Positions 1 to 5,964 of a stretch of 9,012 nucleotides of DNA are shown piece by piece. Source of the DNA: Bacteroidales bacterium (GTDB lineage Bacteria; Bacteroidota; Bacteroidia; Bacteroidales; Bacteroidaceae). The notes beneath the pieces are model-generated. The model had not been told where the DNA came from, did no database searches, and was given only the letters and a program-made list of their open reading frames with translations. Location: the NCBI GenBank assembly GCA_004555055.1, contig SFJN01000173.1:1-9012 (forward strand), read 5' to 3'. A program made the position numbers and the translations under genes. Positions within the stretch are counted from its first letter, which is position 1. Every line of letters starts with the position of its first letter.

Positions 1-113
1 AACGTGAGATTGCCGGTCTTGTTTACCTCCAGCTCGCACTTCGGTTCCGCTACGATGTAGTCCGCGCTGCGGGGATCGTACAGGAGGACGCCGTCGCAAA
101 ACATCTGGATCAT
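1..113 (-). CDS. Tail-associated lysin / endopeptidase tail protein (Tal), N-terminal fragment
   Basis: Partial gene that runs off the low end of the window; only the first 37 codons plus two bases are visible. The translation starts MIQMFCDGVLLYDPRS and continues to a KTGNLT segment. A start of the form MIQ-x-DGxLLYDPR is characteristic of the baseplate hub protein that follows Dit in Firmicutes siphophages (phage minor structural protein / prophage endopeptidase tail family). That protein sits at the tail tip, and its C-terminal part often carries a cell-wall-degrading domain, which cannot be seen here. The ATG at 113 overlaps the TGA of the Dit gene (ATGA), with a GGGAGGG ribosome binding site about 7 bases upstream inside the end of Dit, so the two are probably translationally coupled. 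The identification rests on a short N-terminus and on gene order. Confidence 0.75.
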   Translation of the reverse strand, partial: MIQMFCDGVLLYDPRSADYIVAEPKCELEVNKTGNLT

Positions 114-781
114 AGCCAGCCCTCCCTGAACGTAAAGCTCACGGTGCCGCCTCCGGTAATCGTAAGCTGCACAGTAGTGTCACCCTCCGGCAGGATGAAG
201 GCCGGGATCGTCTGCGTTCCCTGCAGGAGCGAATACGTGATCCCACCGGTCACCATCTGGCAGGCTTCTGACGCTGTGATCGTCGGACACACCGGCATGC
301 GGCCGCTATTTGTGATCGTCTTCGTCGCTGATGATACAGATGATGATACCGCTGCTGTCACGATCTTCTCCGTGATGGAATATCTGAAAGGATCCGCGTT
401 TACGGTGAATATAAAGGCCCCTCCGTTGCGTACCCGTTGGGGGTCAGAAACGGAAGCTCTGCCGGTGTAGTAATGTGTGCTGTCATCGTCGAAGATGATG
501 GTTACGGTCTTGCCGTGGTAGGTATTGAAAATGTGAAGACACTTTTGGTACCACGTCTGGAGGTTGACGCTGCTTGCCAGCTCCAGCTTTATCTCGCGGT
601 TCCGGTAGGTGACGTCGCCTGTCAGGGCTTCGGAAAGATCGAGATTTCCGTTCCTTCCGGGCACTTCTAGTATGACGGTATTCGCTTCCGGTACGGAAAT
701 AACGTCGGCGTTTGTGATGGCTGCTTTCCAGTCCCGGAGGGTGTGCTCGTCGTTGATGGTAGCGCCAAGGAAAATACTCAT
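110..781 (-). CDS. Distal tail protein (Dit), baseplate component
   Basis: A 223-residue protein that fits the Dit / phage tail component family (Sipho_tail), whose hexameric ring joins the tail tube to the tip hub protein. Visible support: a single globular protein without signal peptide or membrane segment; an N-terminal half of beta-rich segments; a mid-protein stretch near residues 95-135 containing FDDDSTHYYTGRAS and then FIFTVNADPFRYS, the usual closing strand of the N-terminal Dit domain; and a C-terminal half, from about residue 140, rich in Ser, Thr and Gly, as in the galectin-like domain of Dit. Its ATG overlaps the TGA of the tape measure gene (ATGA, 778-781), with AAGGAGGGG shortly upstream. 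Position between tape measure and Tal is the standard place for Dit. The length is near the short end for Dit proteins, which suggests no extra carbohydrate-binding insertion. Confidence 0.85.
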   Translation of the reverse strand: MSIFLGATINDEHTLRDWKAAITNADVISVPEANTVILEVPGRNGNLDLSEALTGDVTYRNREIKLELASSVNLQTWYQKCLHIFNTYHGKTVTIIFDDDSTHYYTGRASVSDPQRVRNGGAFIFTVNADPFRYSITEKIVTAAVSSSVSSATKTITNSGRMPVCPTITASEACQMVTGGITYSLLQGTQTIPAFILPEGDTTVQLTITGGGTVSFTFREGWL

Positions 782-3600
782 CGGTTACCCCTCCTTGCAC
801 GTATGCTGTAGTTGGCCAGCCCGCTGTCGATGGCAGGCAGCAGGTGTCCGACAAGGGTACCGTCGTCAAGGTAGATGCCTTTGCCGCTGTTGGCTGCTAT
901 AACCGCGAGGTATCTCTCCATGGTTCCGGTGTTTAGTCGACTGGTGAGGATGCTCTCCAACTTCGAGTAAAACTCTGTCAGCGGGAGGATGGCTTCTTTG
1001 CCTGCCTCGCCTCCGGCCATAAGGCTGCTGCCGTTCATGCCGAAGATCGTCGGGCCAGCCATGATGCCACCGGACTTATACCAGTCGATGTTGATGTGTG
1101 GTACGCTAGGCGGGCTCAACGAGAAGGAACCGGAAATGCTGAAATGTGGCAGCTTAATGTGGGGTAGCTCCAGCTTCAGACCGGAGAAAAAGCCCTTTAT
1201 TGCATTGATGGCCTCTCTCACTTTCTCCTTGGCATTCTCGATGGGCGTCGTGATCGCCGTCTTGATGGCGTTCCATACGCTTGTCGCGGTGTCCTTAATG
1301 CCGTTGAAAATGTTGCTAATCGTGGTTTTTATTGCGGAAAACACGTTGTTGACCGTGGTCTTTATGCCGGTTATTACATTAGAGATCGTGGTCGAAATGC
1401 TGTTGATGGTGCTGGATATGAAGGCCTTGATGCCGTTCCATATGTTCGTGAAGAAGTTTTTCACGCCTGACCAGACCTGCTCCCAGCTGGATCCGATCCA
1501 GCCGAGGGCCACATCCAGCACGCCCTTGATGGTTTCGAGGATGTTCGTAAACCATGAGACGAGTCCGTTCCAGATGCTGCTAAAAATGTTCTTCACGGCT
1601 TCCCACGCACCTTCCCAGTCGCCGCTAAAAACGGCAATAAAGAAGTCCACGGTATTCAGGATTACGTCCAGTACCGTCGAAAGCGTGTCTGATATAAACC
1701 TGAATGCGCCTTCAAACACAGGGCCCAGCAGATTGCAAAAACCGTCCCACACTGCTTTCAGCACTTCGGTGATGCTGCTGAACTCGAAGCCAAGAGAGTT
1801 CAGCCGGTCAACGATGCCTTGGCAGAAGTTGCTGACCGTCTCTTTGATCTGTGTCCATGTGGCAATGATGTTCTCGCGGAAACCGTCGTTTGTTTTCCAC
1901 AGGTGAGTGAAAGCTGCAACCAGTACGGCGATAACGGCGACGATAGCCAGTACCGGTGCGCTGATCCCGCCGAGGGCTGTACCCAACTTTCCGAAGATGC
2001 CGGTGCCGCTCTTCACGGCTACCATCAGTTTCTTGATGCCCTTTGCAGCGCTCGCGTAAGCCTTCATGCTTTTACCCACGGTGGATATTACCGTACCAAG
2101 GATTACGAGGAAGGGGCCGAGGGCTGCGATCACCAGTCCGATGGTTATGATGGTTTTCCGTTGCGCTTCATCCATGTTGTTCAGCTTATCTACAAATCCC
2201 TGTACAGCGGTGACGACCTTGCGGATTACGGGCATCAGCATTTCGCCAAAAGAAATGGCCAGCTCTTCCAGCTGGCTTTTGAGGATCGTGAGCTGTCCGT
2301 TCAGGTTATCCTGCATGATAGCTGCCATGTCTTCAGCAGATCCGTCACAGTTCTCGATGGCGTTGCGCAACTTGTCAATGTCTCCGGGTGCCGAGTTCAT
2401 GAGGGCAAGGAAGCCACTCATGGCGTTCTTGCCAACGAGCGTTTCCGCAGCCGCTGCTGCCTCAGATTCAGACATCTTCGAAAAGGCAGTTCTGCAGTCT
2501 GCCAGAATATCTGAAAGCTCGCGCATACTGCCATCTGCATTTGCCGTTTGGATCGTGACCTCACCGAGAGCTTCACCGGATAGCTTCAGTTCTCCTTGCA
2601 ACTTAGTCATCATGGTTCGGAGGGCTGTACCGGCTTGGGTGCTCTTGATACCGGCATTGCCCATGAGGCCAATTGCCTCAGCAACATCCTCTGCGGAATA
2701 GCCGAGGGCTCCTGCGACAGGAGCGCAGTATTTGAATGTCTCGCCCATCATGCTGACATTGGTGTTTGCGTTGCTGGACGCTGCAGCGAGGATGTCTGCG
2801 AAATGTGCAGAGTCTTCCGCCGTCAGACCGAATGCCGTCAGGGCGTCCGTGACGATGTCCGATGTCGTGGCGAGGTCTTCACCGGATGCTGCTGCAAGGT
2901 GCATGATGCCCTCAATGCCGGAGAGCATGTCTCCGGTCTTCCAGCCGGCCATCGCCATGTACGACATGGCGTCCGCTGCTTCGGATGCGCTGAACTTGGT
3001 CTTTTCGCCCATCTCGCGGGCCTTGTCCCGCAGGGCCTGCAGGTCGTCTCCGGTTGCACCGGAGATTGCAGCCACATTGGCCATGGCGCTATCAAAGTCT
3101 GCAGCTGTCTTTACGGCAGCTACGCCGAGGCCGGTAACTGCTGCCGAGGCTACGGAGATTTGCTTTCCTGCATTTGTAATGCTATCTCCGGCCTTTTCAA
3201 ACTTATCCCCGGCTGCCGCGATCTTTTCCAACGTCACGCTGGTGGTCGCTGCCTGTTCCTGCAGGCGCTTGAGCTCTTGCTCGGTTTCGACAATTTCGCG
3301 TTGGAGGGCATCATATTTGTCCTGTCCGAGCTCACCGCGTTCCAGCTGCTCTTTTGCCTGCTTTTGTGCTTCCTTCAGGGTCTCCAGCTTTTCACTGGTG
3401 GAGGCGATGGCGTCCTTCAGGAGCTTTTGTTTCTGGGTCAACAGCTCAGTGTTCGTAGGGTCGAGCTTCAAAAGGCGCTCCACGTCCTTCAATGCTGACT
3501 GCGTCGTTTTTATGGAACTATTGACACCCTTTAAGGCTTTTTCGAGACCAGTGGTATCGCCACCGATCTCTACGGTAATACCCTTTATTCTACTTGCCAT
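778..3600 (-). CDS. Phage tail tape measure protein
   Basis: A 940-residue protein that sets tail length and is threaded through the tube during assembly. Domains by approximate residue: 20-125, a charged Gln/Glu/Lys/Leu-rich coiled coil; 165-335, the conserved TP901-type tape measure core, starting at ADFDSAMANVAAISGAT and including SYMAMAGWKTGDMLSGI and MGNAGIKSTQAGTALRTMM; 484-508 and 542-567, two strongly hydrophobic segments; 669-811, thirteen consecutive 11-residue repeats; 842-872, a Gly-rich C-terminal motif with GGEAGKEAILPL, typical of the family. I place the start at the ATG at 3600 (MASRIKGITVEIGG). A GTG at 3603 is directly in front and in frame, but MASRIKGI is the usual beginning and the GGGAGG at 3610-3615 is 9 bases from the ATG. 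At the commonly used 0.15 nm per residue this implies a tail of up to about 140 nm. The frame is open throughout, so the gene looks intact. Confidence 0.96.
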   Translation of the reverse strand: MASRIKGITVEIGGDTTGLEKALKGVNSSIKTTQSALKDVERLLKLDPTNTELLTQKQKLLKDAIASTSEKLETLKEAQKQAKEQLERGELGQDKYDALQREIVETEQELKRLQEQAATTSVTLEKIAAAGDKFEKAGDSITNAGKQISVASAAVTGLGVAAVKTAADFDSAMANVAAISGATGDDLQALRDKAREMGEKTKFSASEAADAMSYMAMAGWKTGDMLSGIEGIMHLAAASGEDLATTSDIVTDALTAFGLTAEDSAHFADILAAASSNANTNVSMMGETFKYCAPVAGALGYSAEDVAEAIGLMGNAGIKSTQAGTALRTMMTKLQGELKLSGEALGEVTIQTANADGSMRELSDILADCRTAFSKMSESEAAAAAETLVGKNAMSGFLALMNSAPGDIDKLRNAIENCDGSAEDMAAIMQDNLNGQLTILKSQLEELAISFGEMLMPVIRKVVTAVQGFVDKLNNMDEAQRKTIITIGLVIAALGPFLVILGTVISTVGKSMKAYASAAKGIKKLMVAVKSGTGIFGKLGTALGGISAPVLAIVAVIAVLVAAFTHLWKTNDGFRENIIATWTQIKETVSNFCQGIVDRLNSLGFEFSSITEVLKAVWDGFCNLLGPVFEGAFRFISDTLSTVLDVILNTVDFFIAVFSGDWEGAWEAVKNIFSSIWNGLVSWFTNILETIKGVLDVALGWIGSSWEQVWSGVKNFFTNIWNGIKAFISSTINSISTTISNVITGIKTTVNNVFSAIKTTISNIFNGIKDTATSVWNAIKTAITTPIENAKEKVREAINAIKGFFSGLKLELPHIKLPHFSISGSFSLSPPSVPHINIDWYKSGGIMAGPTIFGMNGSSLMAGGEAGKEAILPLTEFYSKLESILTSRLNTGTMERYLAVIAANSGKGIYLDDGTLVGHLLPAIDSGLANYSIRARRGNR
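1168..1596 (-). repeat. Thirteen 11-residue (33-base) repeats inside the tape measure gene
   Basis: Residues 669-811 of the tape measure protein split without gaps into 13 units of 11 residues. They begin VKNIFSSIWNG, LVSWFTNILET, IKGVLDVALGW and end AKEKVREAINA, IKGFFSGLKLE. Units usually start with Ile or Val, then Lys, and have a hydrophobic residue at positions 5 and 8, with Trp or Phe often at 9 and Gly or Ala at 11. The most similar neighbours are IKTTVNNVFSA and IKTTISNIFNG. DNA identity between units is modest, so these are old, diverged repeats. Eleven-residue periodicity is known in tape measure proteins of Gram-positive siphophages and fits a long helix of hendecad type. Confidence 0.85.
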
Positions 3601-3609
3601 CACTGTTCA

Positions 3610-3615
3610 CCTCCC
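3610..3615 (-). promoter_or_regulatory. Ribosome binding site of the tape measure gene
   Basis: GGGAGG on the minus strand, 6 bases before an in-frame GTG (3603) and 9 bases before the ATG at 3600. The spacing allows either start; the ATG is favoured because MASRIKGI is the common N-terminus. It lies directly after the TAA (3616-3618) that ends the remnant of the second chaperone frame. Confidence 0.7.
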
Positions 3616-3700
3616 TTAGAAGCGGTCGAAATCCTCCTGCGTGGCGACCTTGCTATAGGTCACGTTATCGTTCCCGCAGGAGGAACAGCGCCGTGGTCAT
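3616..3700 (-). pseudogene. Second tail assembly chaperone frame (frameshift extension), interrupted
   Basis: Two pieces of one expected protein in different frames. The first runs from the ATG at 3700 and reads MTTALFLLRER, then stops at 3665. The second is in the +1 frame from 3675 to a TAA at 3616 and reads GNDNVTYSKVATQEDFDRF. As I recall the family, downstream chaperone frames of Firmicutes siphophages begin with a hydrophobic MTTxLFLLR-like stretch, continue with a helical middle, and end in a conserved ATQEDFDxF just before the tape measure gene. Both ends are here and the middle is not, so roughly 20-25 residues appear to be missing at about 3674-3676. If it is a single deletion, its length must leave remainder 2 on division by 3. 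The ATG overlaps the stop of the upstream frame (ATGA), and the frame is -1 to it, as needed for a frameshift fusion. No annotation tool would call the pieces as genes. An assembly error is an equally possible cause. Confidence 0.65.
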
Positions 3701-3727
3701 TTCACGGGTGCTGGGATTTTGTTTTTT
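3686..3727 (-). promoter_or_regulatory. Programmed -1 ribosomal frameshift signal (slippery site plus hairpin)
   Basis: Slippery heptamer A AAA AAC at 3727-3721, in the correct phase for the upstream chaperone frame (…GTT AAA AAA AAC AAA). A 7-base spacer (3720-3714) follows, then a two-part stem: CAGC (3713-3710) with GCTG (3689-3686), and CCGTG (3707-3703) with CACGG (3695-3691). These are separated by a small 2x1 internal loop and closed by a 7-base loop, AAATGAC. The loop contains both the TGA that ends the upstream frame and the ATG of the second frame. After a -1 slip the reading continues QNPSTREMTTALFLLR, that is, straight into the second frame. This matches the gpG/gpGT type of frameshift that is standard in tail chaperone genes of siphophages. 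The signal looks intact, although both frames around it are broken. Confidence 0.8.
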
Positions 3728-4016
3728 TTAACGGTTACATCCGTCTGCATGTTGGTGCCCCACAGTTCGATGATTTCCGGGAGCACCTCGTAGATAGAAA
3801 ACATGTCGAACTGATGTAGGCAAGGTTTTCAAACAGCTCTAAATCCTCGATGGGGATATTCTCACCATCTTCAGTCTTGTTCTTGAATGCTTTCTCCAGC
3901 TTGGCAAAGTCCTTAAACACGTCACGCTGGAATTTTGCCCTGTACAGGCGGGGCACAGCGGCAGATGACTTGAAAGCTACCTTTACGCCGCTGATCTCGA
4001 TTTCTTTAATAATCAT
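3697..4016 (-). pseudogene. First tail assembly chaperone gene, frame interrupted internally
   Basis: The chaperone that binds the tape measure protein during tail assembly. From the ATG at 4016, which overlaps the TGA of the major tail gene (ATGA) and has GGAGG 9 bases upstream, residues 1-68 look like a normal N-terminal part, including VPRLYRAKFQRDVFKDF and ending ELFENLAYI. After that the frame gives 25 unnatural, Ser/Cys/Arg-rich residues and stops at 3735. The expected C-terminal part is present in the -1 frame from 3813 to a TGA at 3697: it reads QFDMFSIYEVLPEIIELWG, then a Lys-rich end with the slippery site. By recall of the family, about 15-20 residues of the form MAxxADPxxPDxPEEWL normally lie between these parts, so an internal deletion (length with remainder 1 on division by 3) is the simplest reading. 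The ATG-to-stop frame is 4016-3735 (93 residues). A 93-residue functional short form is possible but unlikely. Confidence 0.75.
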
Positions 4017-4609
4017 GAGCTGCTGCCTCCATTATCGGTGCTACCGGAGCTGGAATAGACCGCGCTGTACCAGCCGTTGTAGGTGGCGCTGTCAGTGGTG
4101 TCGCCGGTTCTGGCCTTTACAAGACCATCGCTACGAGGATCCGCTGTGATGGACAGCTTCTCAGTGCCGGGCTGGATGGTGTCTTCTTTGGTCTCAGATT
4201 CGATGGACGGTCGGGCCGCGCTGCAACAGTACAGCACATGGCGAATTGCCTTTACATCACCGTCAAATTCAAACAGAAGTGCGAATTTCACGGATTCTGC
4301 AACATCGCTGCGTTCCAGAAGGACGCCTTTGTTGTCCAACGTTTCCTGCAGAATATCTGTACGGAACCACTCAGGAATTAGGGCCAGCTCCAGCTCACCG
4401 GAATAGCCGTTGTTTGTGGCCGATCTGAAATACACCACGCCGTCCGCGTAGAAGGGGCTTGATTCTCCTTCCGCGTCAAGGGAAAGACTGACCGCGCCGG
4501 GGATGGGCTCCGGTGTGTCATAGGAGTACGTGACGCCGTTGCTGGTTGTAGTCTCCGTCAGCACGGCGGCATGCACATTTTTCAGGTTGTACTTGATTTT
4601 GTTACCCAT
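4013..4609 (-). CDS. Major tail protein, phi13 family
   Basis: A 198-residue protein that polymerises into the tail tube around the tape measure. The central and C-terminal signature of the phi13-type major tail protein family is clear: EWFRTDIL near residue 80, FEFDGDVKAIRHVLYCCSAA near 113-132, then a SIESETKEDTIQPGTEKLSI segment near 134-153 and the near-terminal GDTTDSATYNGWYSAVY. The protein ends in a short Ser/Gly tail (SSSGSTDNGGSSS) and has no extra immunoglobulin-like domain. The start is the ATG at 4609, with GGAGG (4619-4623) 9 bases upstream inside the end of the preceding gene; 4 bases separate the two genes. Its TGA overlaps the chaperone ATG. Length is typical for the family, and no defect is visible. 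Confidence 0.93.
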   Translation of the reverse strand: MGNKIKYNLKNVHAAVLTETTTSNGVTYSYDTPEPIPGAVSLSLDAEGESSPFYADGVVYFRSATNNGYSGELELALIPEWFRTDILQETLDNKGVLLERSDVAESVKFALLFEFDGDVKAIRHVLYCCSAARPSIESETKEDTIQPGTEKLSITADPRSDGLVKARTGDTTDSATYNGWYSAVYSSSGSTDNGGSSS

Positions 4610-4613
4610 GTTT

Positions 4614-4931
4614 TTATGCCTCCATGTCGAAAATAAACAGAATTTCGTAGAGCTTTTCCGACTCTATCCACGTCTCTGTCTTGTCATAAAAAATGCCATG
4701 CTGATCCAGCACGGCTTCCACTTGTGCTTCGAGCTGCGGGTCTTTTTTATCCGTGTACAGCTCAATATGCACTTCGTTTATTTTGTAGTATGCGATGCCG
4801 TCTGCGGCAAAGTTGTTGTTACCGGGGATGAGGTATACCACGAAGGGTGGTTCCGGGGATTCGCCCTCGGCAAAGTGGTCGTAGGCAAACGGCAGGGACA
4901 GTTCCTGCATGATCTGCAAAAGCTCATCCAT
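4614..4931 (-). CDS. Tail terminator / head-tail joining protein (minor tail, gp11-like)
   Basis: A 105-residue acidic protein in the position of the tail terminator, the protein that caps the tail tube before it joins the head. Features seen: an N-terminal amphipathic helix (MDELLQIMQELSLPFAYDHF), a PPFVVYLIPG strand near 28-37, a strand IAYYKINEVHIELYTDKKD near 46-64, a helix DPQLEAQVEAVLDQHG, and a C-terminal LYEILFIFDMEA strand. This order of helix, strands, helix and strand, with ELYTDKKDPxxE, is what I recall for gp10/gp11-type minor tail proteins of Firmicutes siphophages. The ATG overlaps the end of the gp10-like gene by 8 bases, with AGAGG upstream. The role comes from family recall and gene order rather than from a catalytic motif. 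Confidence 0.75.
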   Translation of the reverse strand: MDELLQIMQELSLPFAYDHFAEGESPEPPFVVYLIPGNNNFAADGIAYYKINEVHIELYTDKKDPQLEAQVEAVLDQHGIFYDKTETWIESEKLYEILFIFDMEA

Positions 4932-5301
4932 TCCGTATCATCCTCTCTATGTCCTGCTCCAGCTGCTCAATGCCGAGCTCTTCGGCAGGCGCGATATGCG
5001 GTTGTGCTGCCGTCCTGCCACCGTTGCGCTTGGCATGGCCGTGTTCCAAAAGATGCGGCAGGCCGGGCTTGCTGGAATGGACGGTGACCTCCAGCTTATT
5101 GGAGCTTTCGTCGGTTTTCTTGACCTTCCAGCTCTTTTTGTAGGCTCCGGTTCGTGCAGGAGCTCCGGCCTGTATTTCCTTACGGACGGTTTTACCTGCA
5201 TTGTTGACGGCCTTTTTCATGCCCTCCGTTGTTACCTTGGCATAGTCCTCCAGCTGCTTCATGACTTCGGCAGCGAGGTTACCAACAGATGTATTTCCCA
5301 T
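4924..5301 (-). CDS. HK97 gp10-like head-tail connection protein
   Basis: A 125-residue basic protein of the HK97-gp10 family, which works at the head-tail junction or tail completion step. The diagnostic part is residues 45-85: AGAPARTGAYKKSWKVKK followed by a beta stretch and HLLEHGHAKRNGG. The pattern PxRTGxYxxSW then H-L-LEHGHA is what marks this family. Residues 1-42 form an amphipathic, Lys/Glu-rich helix, and the C-terminal 30 residues form another charged helix. The ATG at 5301 lies 2 bases after the stop of the head closure gene, with GAGG 8 bases upstream; its TGA is inside the start of the next gene (8-base overlap). Confidence 0.88.
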   Translation of the reverse strand: MGNTSVGNLAAEVMKQLEDYAKVTTEGMKKAVNNAGKTVRKEIQAGAPARTGAYKKSWKVKKTDESSNKLEVTVHSSKPGLPHLLEHGHAKRNGGRTAAQPHIAPAEELGIEQLEQDIERMIRNG

Positions 5302-5303
5302 CG

Positions 5304-5636
5304 TCAGCGCCTCGCTTTCCGGCAGTGGAGCTTTATGCTCTTGCGCTTGTAGTTCTGGTGATCTACGGAGAGGATGTCATAAAGCTGCCCGTCGAAGTCA
5401 ACGCGGAAGTTCGTGTTCGTGATAGCGGATACCAGCGCACAGTACCTGATCGTAAAGCAGGCGTTGGTGTCATCCACGGTGGTTGCTGCTTCCTCGGCTT
5501 CACCATTTGTTTCGCCACTTACGGTGGCAGCGCAGGTGTAGTAATCCTGCCATGTATTTATATGGTTGCCGATGGTATCGACCGTGGTTGTCTGCTGCTG
5601 GATTGTGATTCGGGTGTTCAGAAGCGCGATGTTCAT
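5304..5636 (-). CDS. Phage head closure / head-tail adaptor protein
   Basis: A 110-residue protein that fits the head-tail joining family (SPP1 gp16 / HK97 connector 2 type). The start MNIALLNTRITIQQQTTTVDTIG, where the first strand of a small beta barrel is followed by a D-x-x-G-N turn, then NTWQDYYTCAATV, is the usual pattern of this family: IxxxxxTxDxxGxxxxxWxDxxxxxAxV. The C-terminal third contains VDFDGQLYDILSVDHQNYKRKSI, matching the conserved strand that precedes the end of the protein. Such proteins bind the connector ring and close the DNA exit channel after packaging. The ATG shares its A with the TAA of the upstream gene (TAATG), with AGGTGG 7 bases before the start, so translational coupling is likely. 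Confidence 0.87.
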   Translation of the reverse strand: MNIALLNTRITIQQQTTTVDTIGNHINTWQDYYTCAATVSGETNGEAEEAATTVDDTNACFTIRYCALVSAITNTNFRVDFDGQLYDILSVDHQNYKRKSIKLHCRKARR

Positions 5637-5914
5637 TAGAAGCCCACCTGCCGTTCTCCGAAGAGCAGGTACCGGAGTGACATCACCAGCGTGTGGTGAT
5701 CTGCTTCTTCCCGGTGTTCGTACAGATAGGCCACAGCATAGAGGGCTGCCAGCCGGGTCTGTTCGGTCACGCTTTGCTCAAAGGTCTCCGGCTCCACCCG
5801 CAACACATCGGCCACCAGTTTTTCGCCGGTCATGATGAAAGACTCGATCAGTTCATTATCGTCGTCGAAATCCACACGGAGGTATTTCTTTGTTTCTTCG
5901 AGGGTTAGTATCAT
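5636..5914 (-). CDS. Head-tail connector protein (gp6-like)
   Basis: A 92-residue protein of the gp6 / head-tail connector family, which forms a ring below the portal. Residues 1-20 read MILTLEETKKYLRVDFDDDN, followed by ELIESFIMTGEKLVADVL. This start is diagnostic: L-x-E-x-K-x-Y-L-R-V-D-x-D-x-D-D followed by helices. A later helix contains LAALYAVAYLYEHREEADHH, and the end is LRYLLFGERQVGF, also standard. The open frame extends upstream to an ATG at 5986, but I take the ATG at 5914. It has AGGAG 8 bases before it, the extension would run through the hairpin after the capsid gene and overlap capsid codons, and MILTLEE is the expected N-terminus. Its TAA overlaps the next gene's ATG by one base. 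Confidence 0.88.
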   Translation of the reverse strand: MILTLEETKKYLRVDFDDDNELIESFIMTGEKLVADVLRVEPETFEQSVTEQTRLAALYAVAYLYEHREEADHHTLVMSLRYLLFGERQVGF

Positions 5915-5935
5915 TCTATTCTCTCCTGTGAATGA

Positions 5936-5957
5936 GCTCCGGCGATTACACCGGAGC
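5936..5957 (-). terminator. GC-rich hairpin after the capsid gene (not a canonical terminator)
   Basis: Perfect 7-base inverted repeat GCTCCGG / CCGGAGC with an 8-base loop. It lies 7 bases after the TAA of the major capsid gene, in the only sizeable spacer of the cluster. On the transcribed strand it is followed by TCATTCACAGG, with no run of T, so a strong rho-independent terminator is not supported. It could limit read-through or protect the 3' end of a processed capsid mRNA; both ideas are inference. The ribosome binding site of the connector gene begins 9 bases downstream. Confidence 0.55.
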
Positions 5958-5964
5958 CCTGAGT

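Noticed and set aside
1201..1398. A CRISPR-like or recent tandem DNA repeat, because of the 33-base spacing.
   Set aside because: The units are only similar at protein level, have no constant repeat and spacer pattern, and lie inside an open coding frame.
2596..3619. Two long plus-strand open frames (300 and 295 codons) opposite the tape measure core.
   Set aside because: The Cys/Gly-rich and Ser/Ala-rich translations resemble no family, and the minus strand carries the conserved tape measure core in the same place.
3735..3815. A natural -1 slip inside the first chaperone frame that could rejoin its two halves without a deletion.
   Set aside because: I see no X XXY YYZ heptamer in the correct phase between 3815 and 3735, and the family block expected between the two halves would still be missing.
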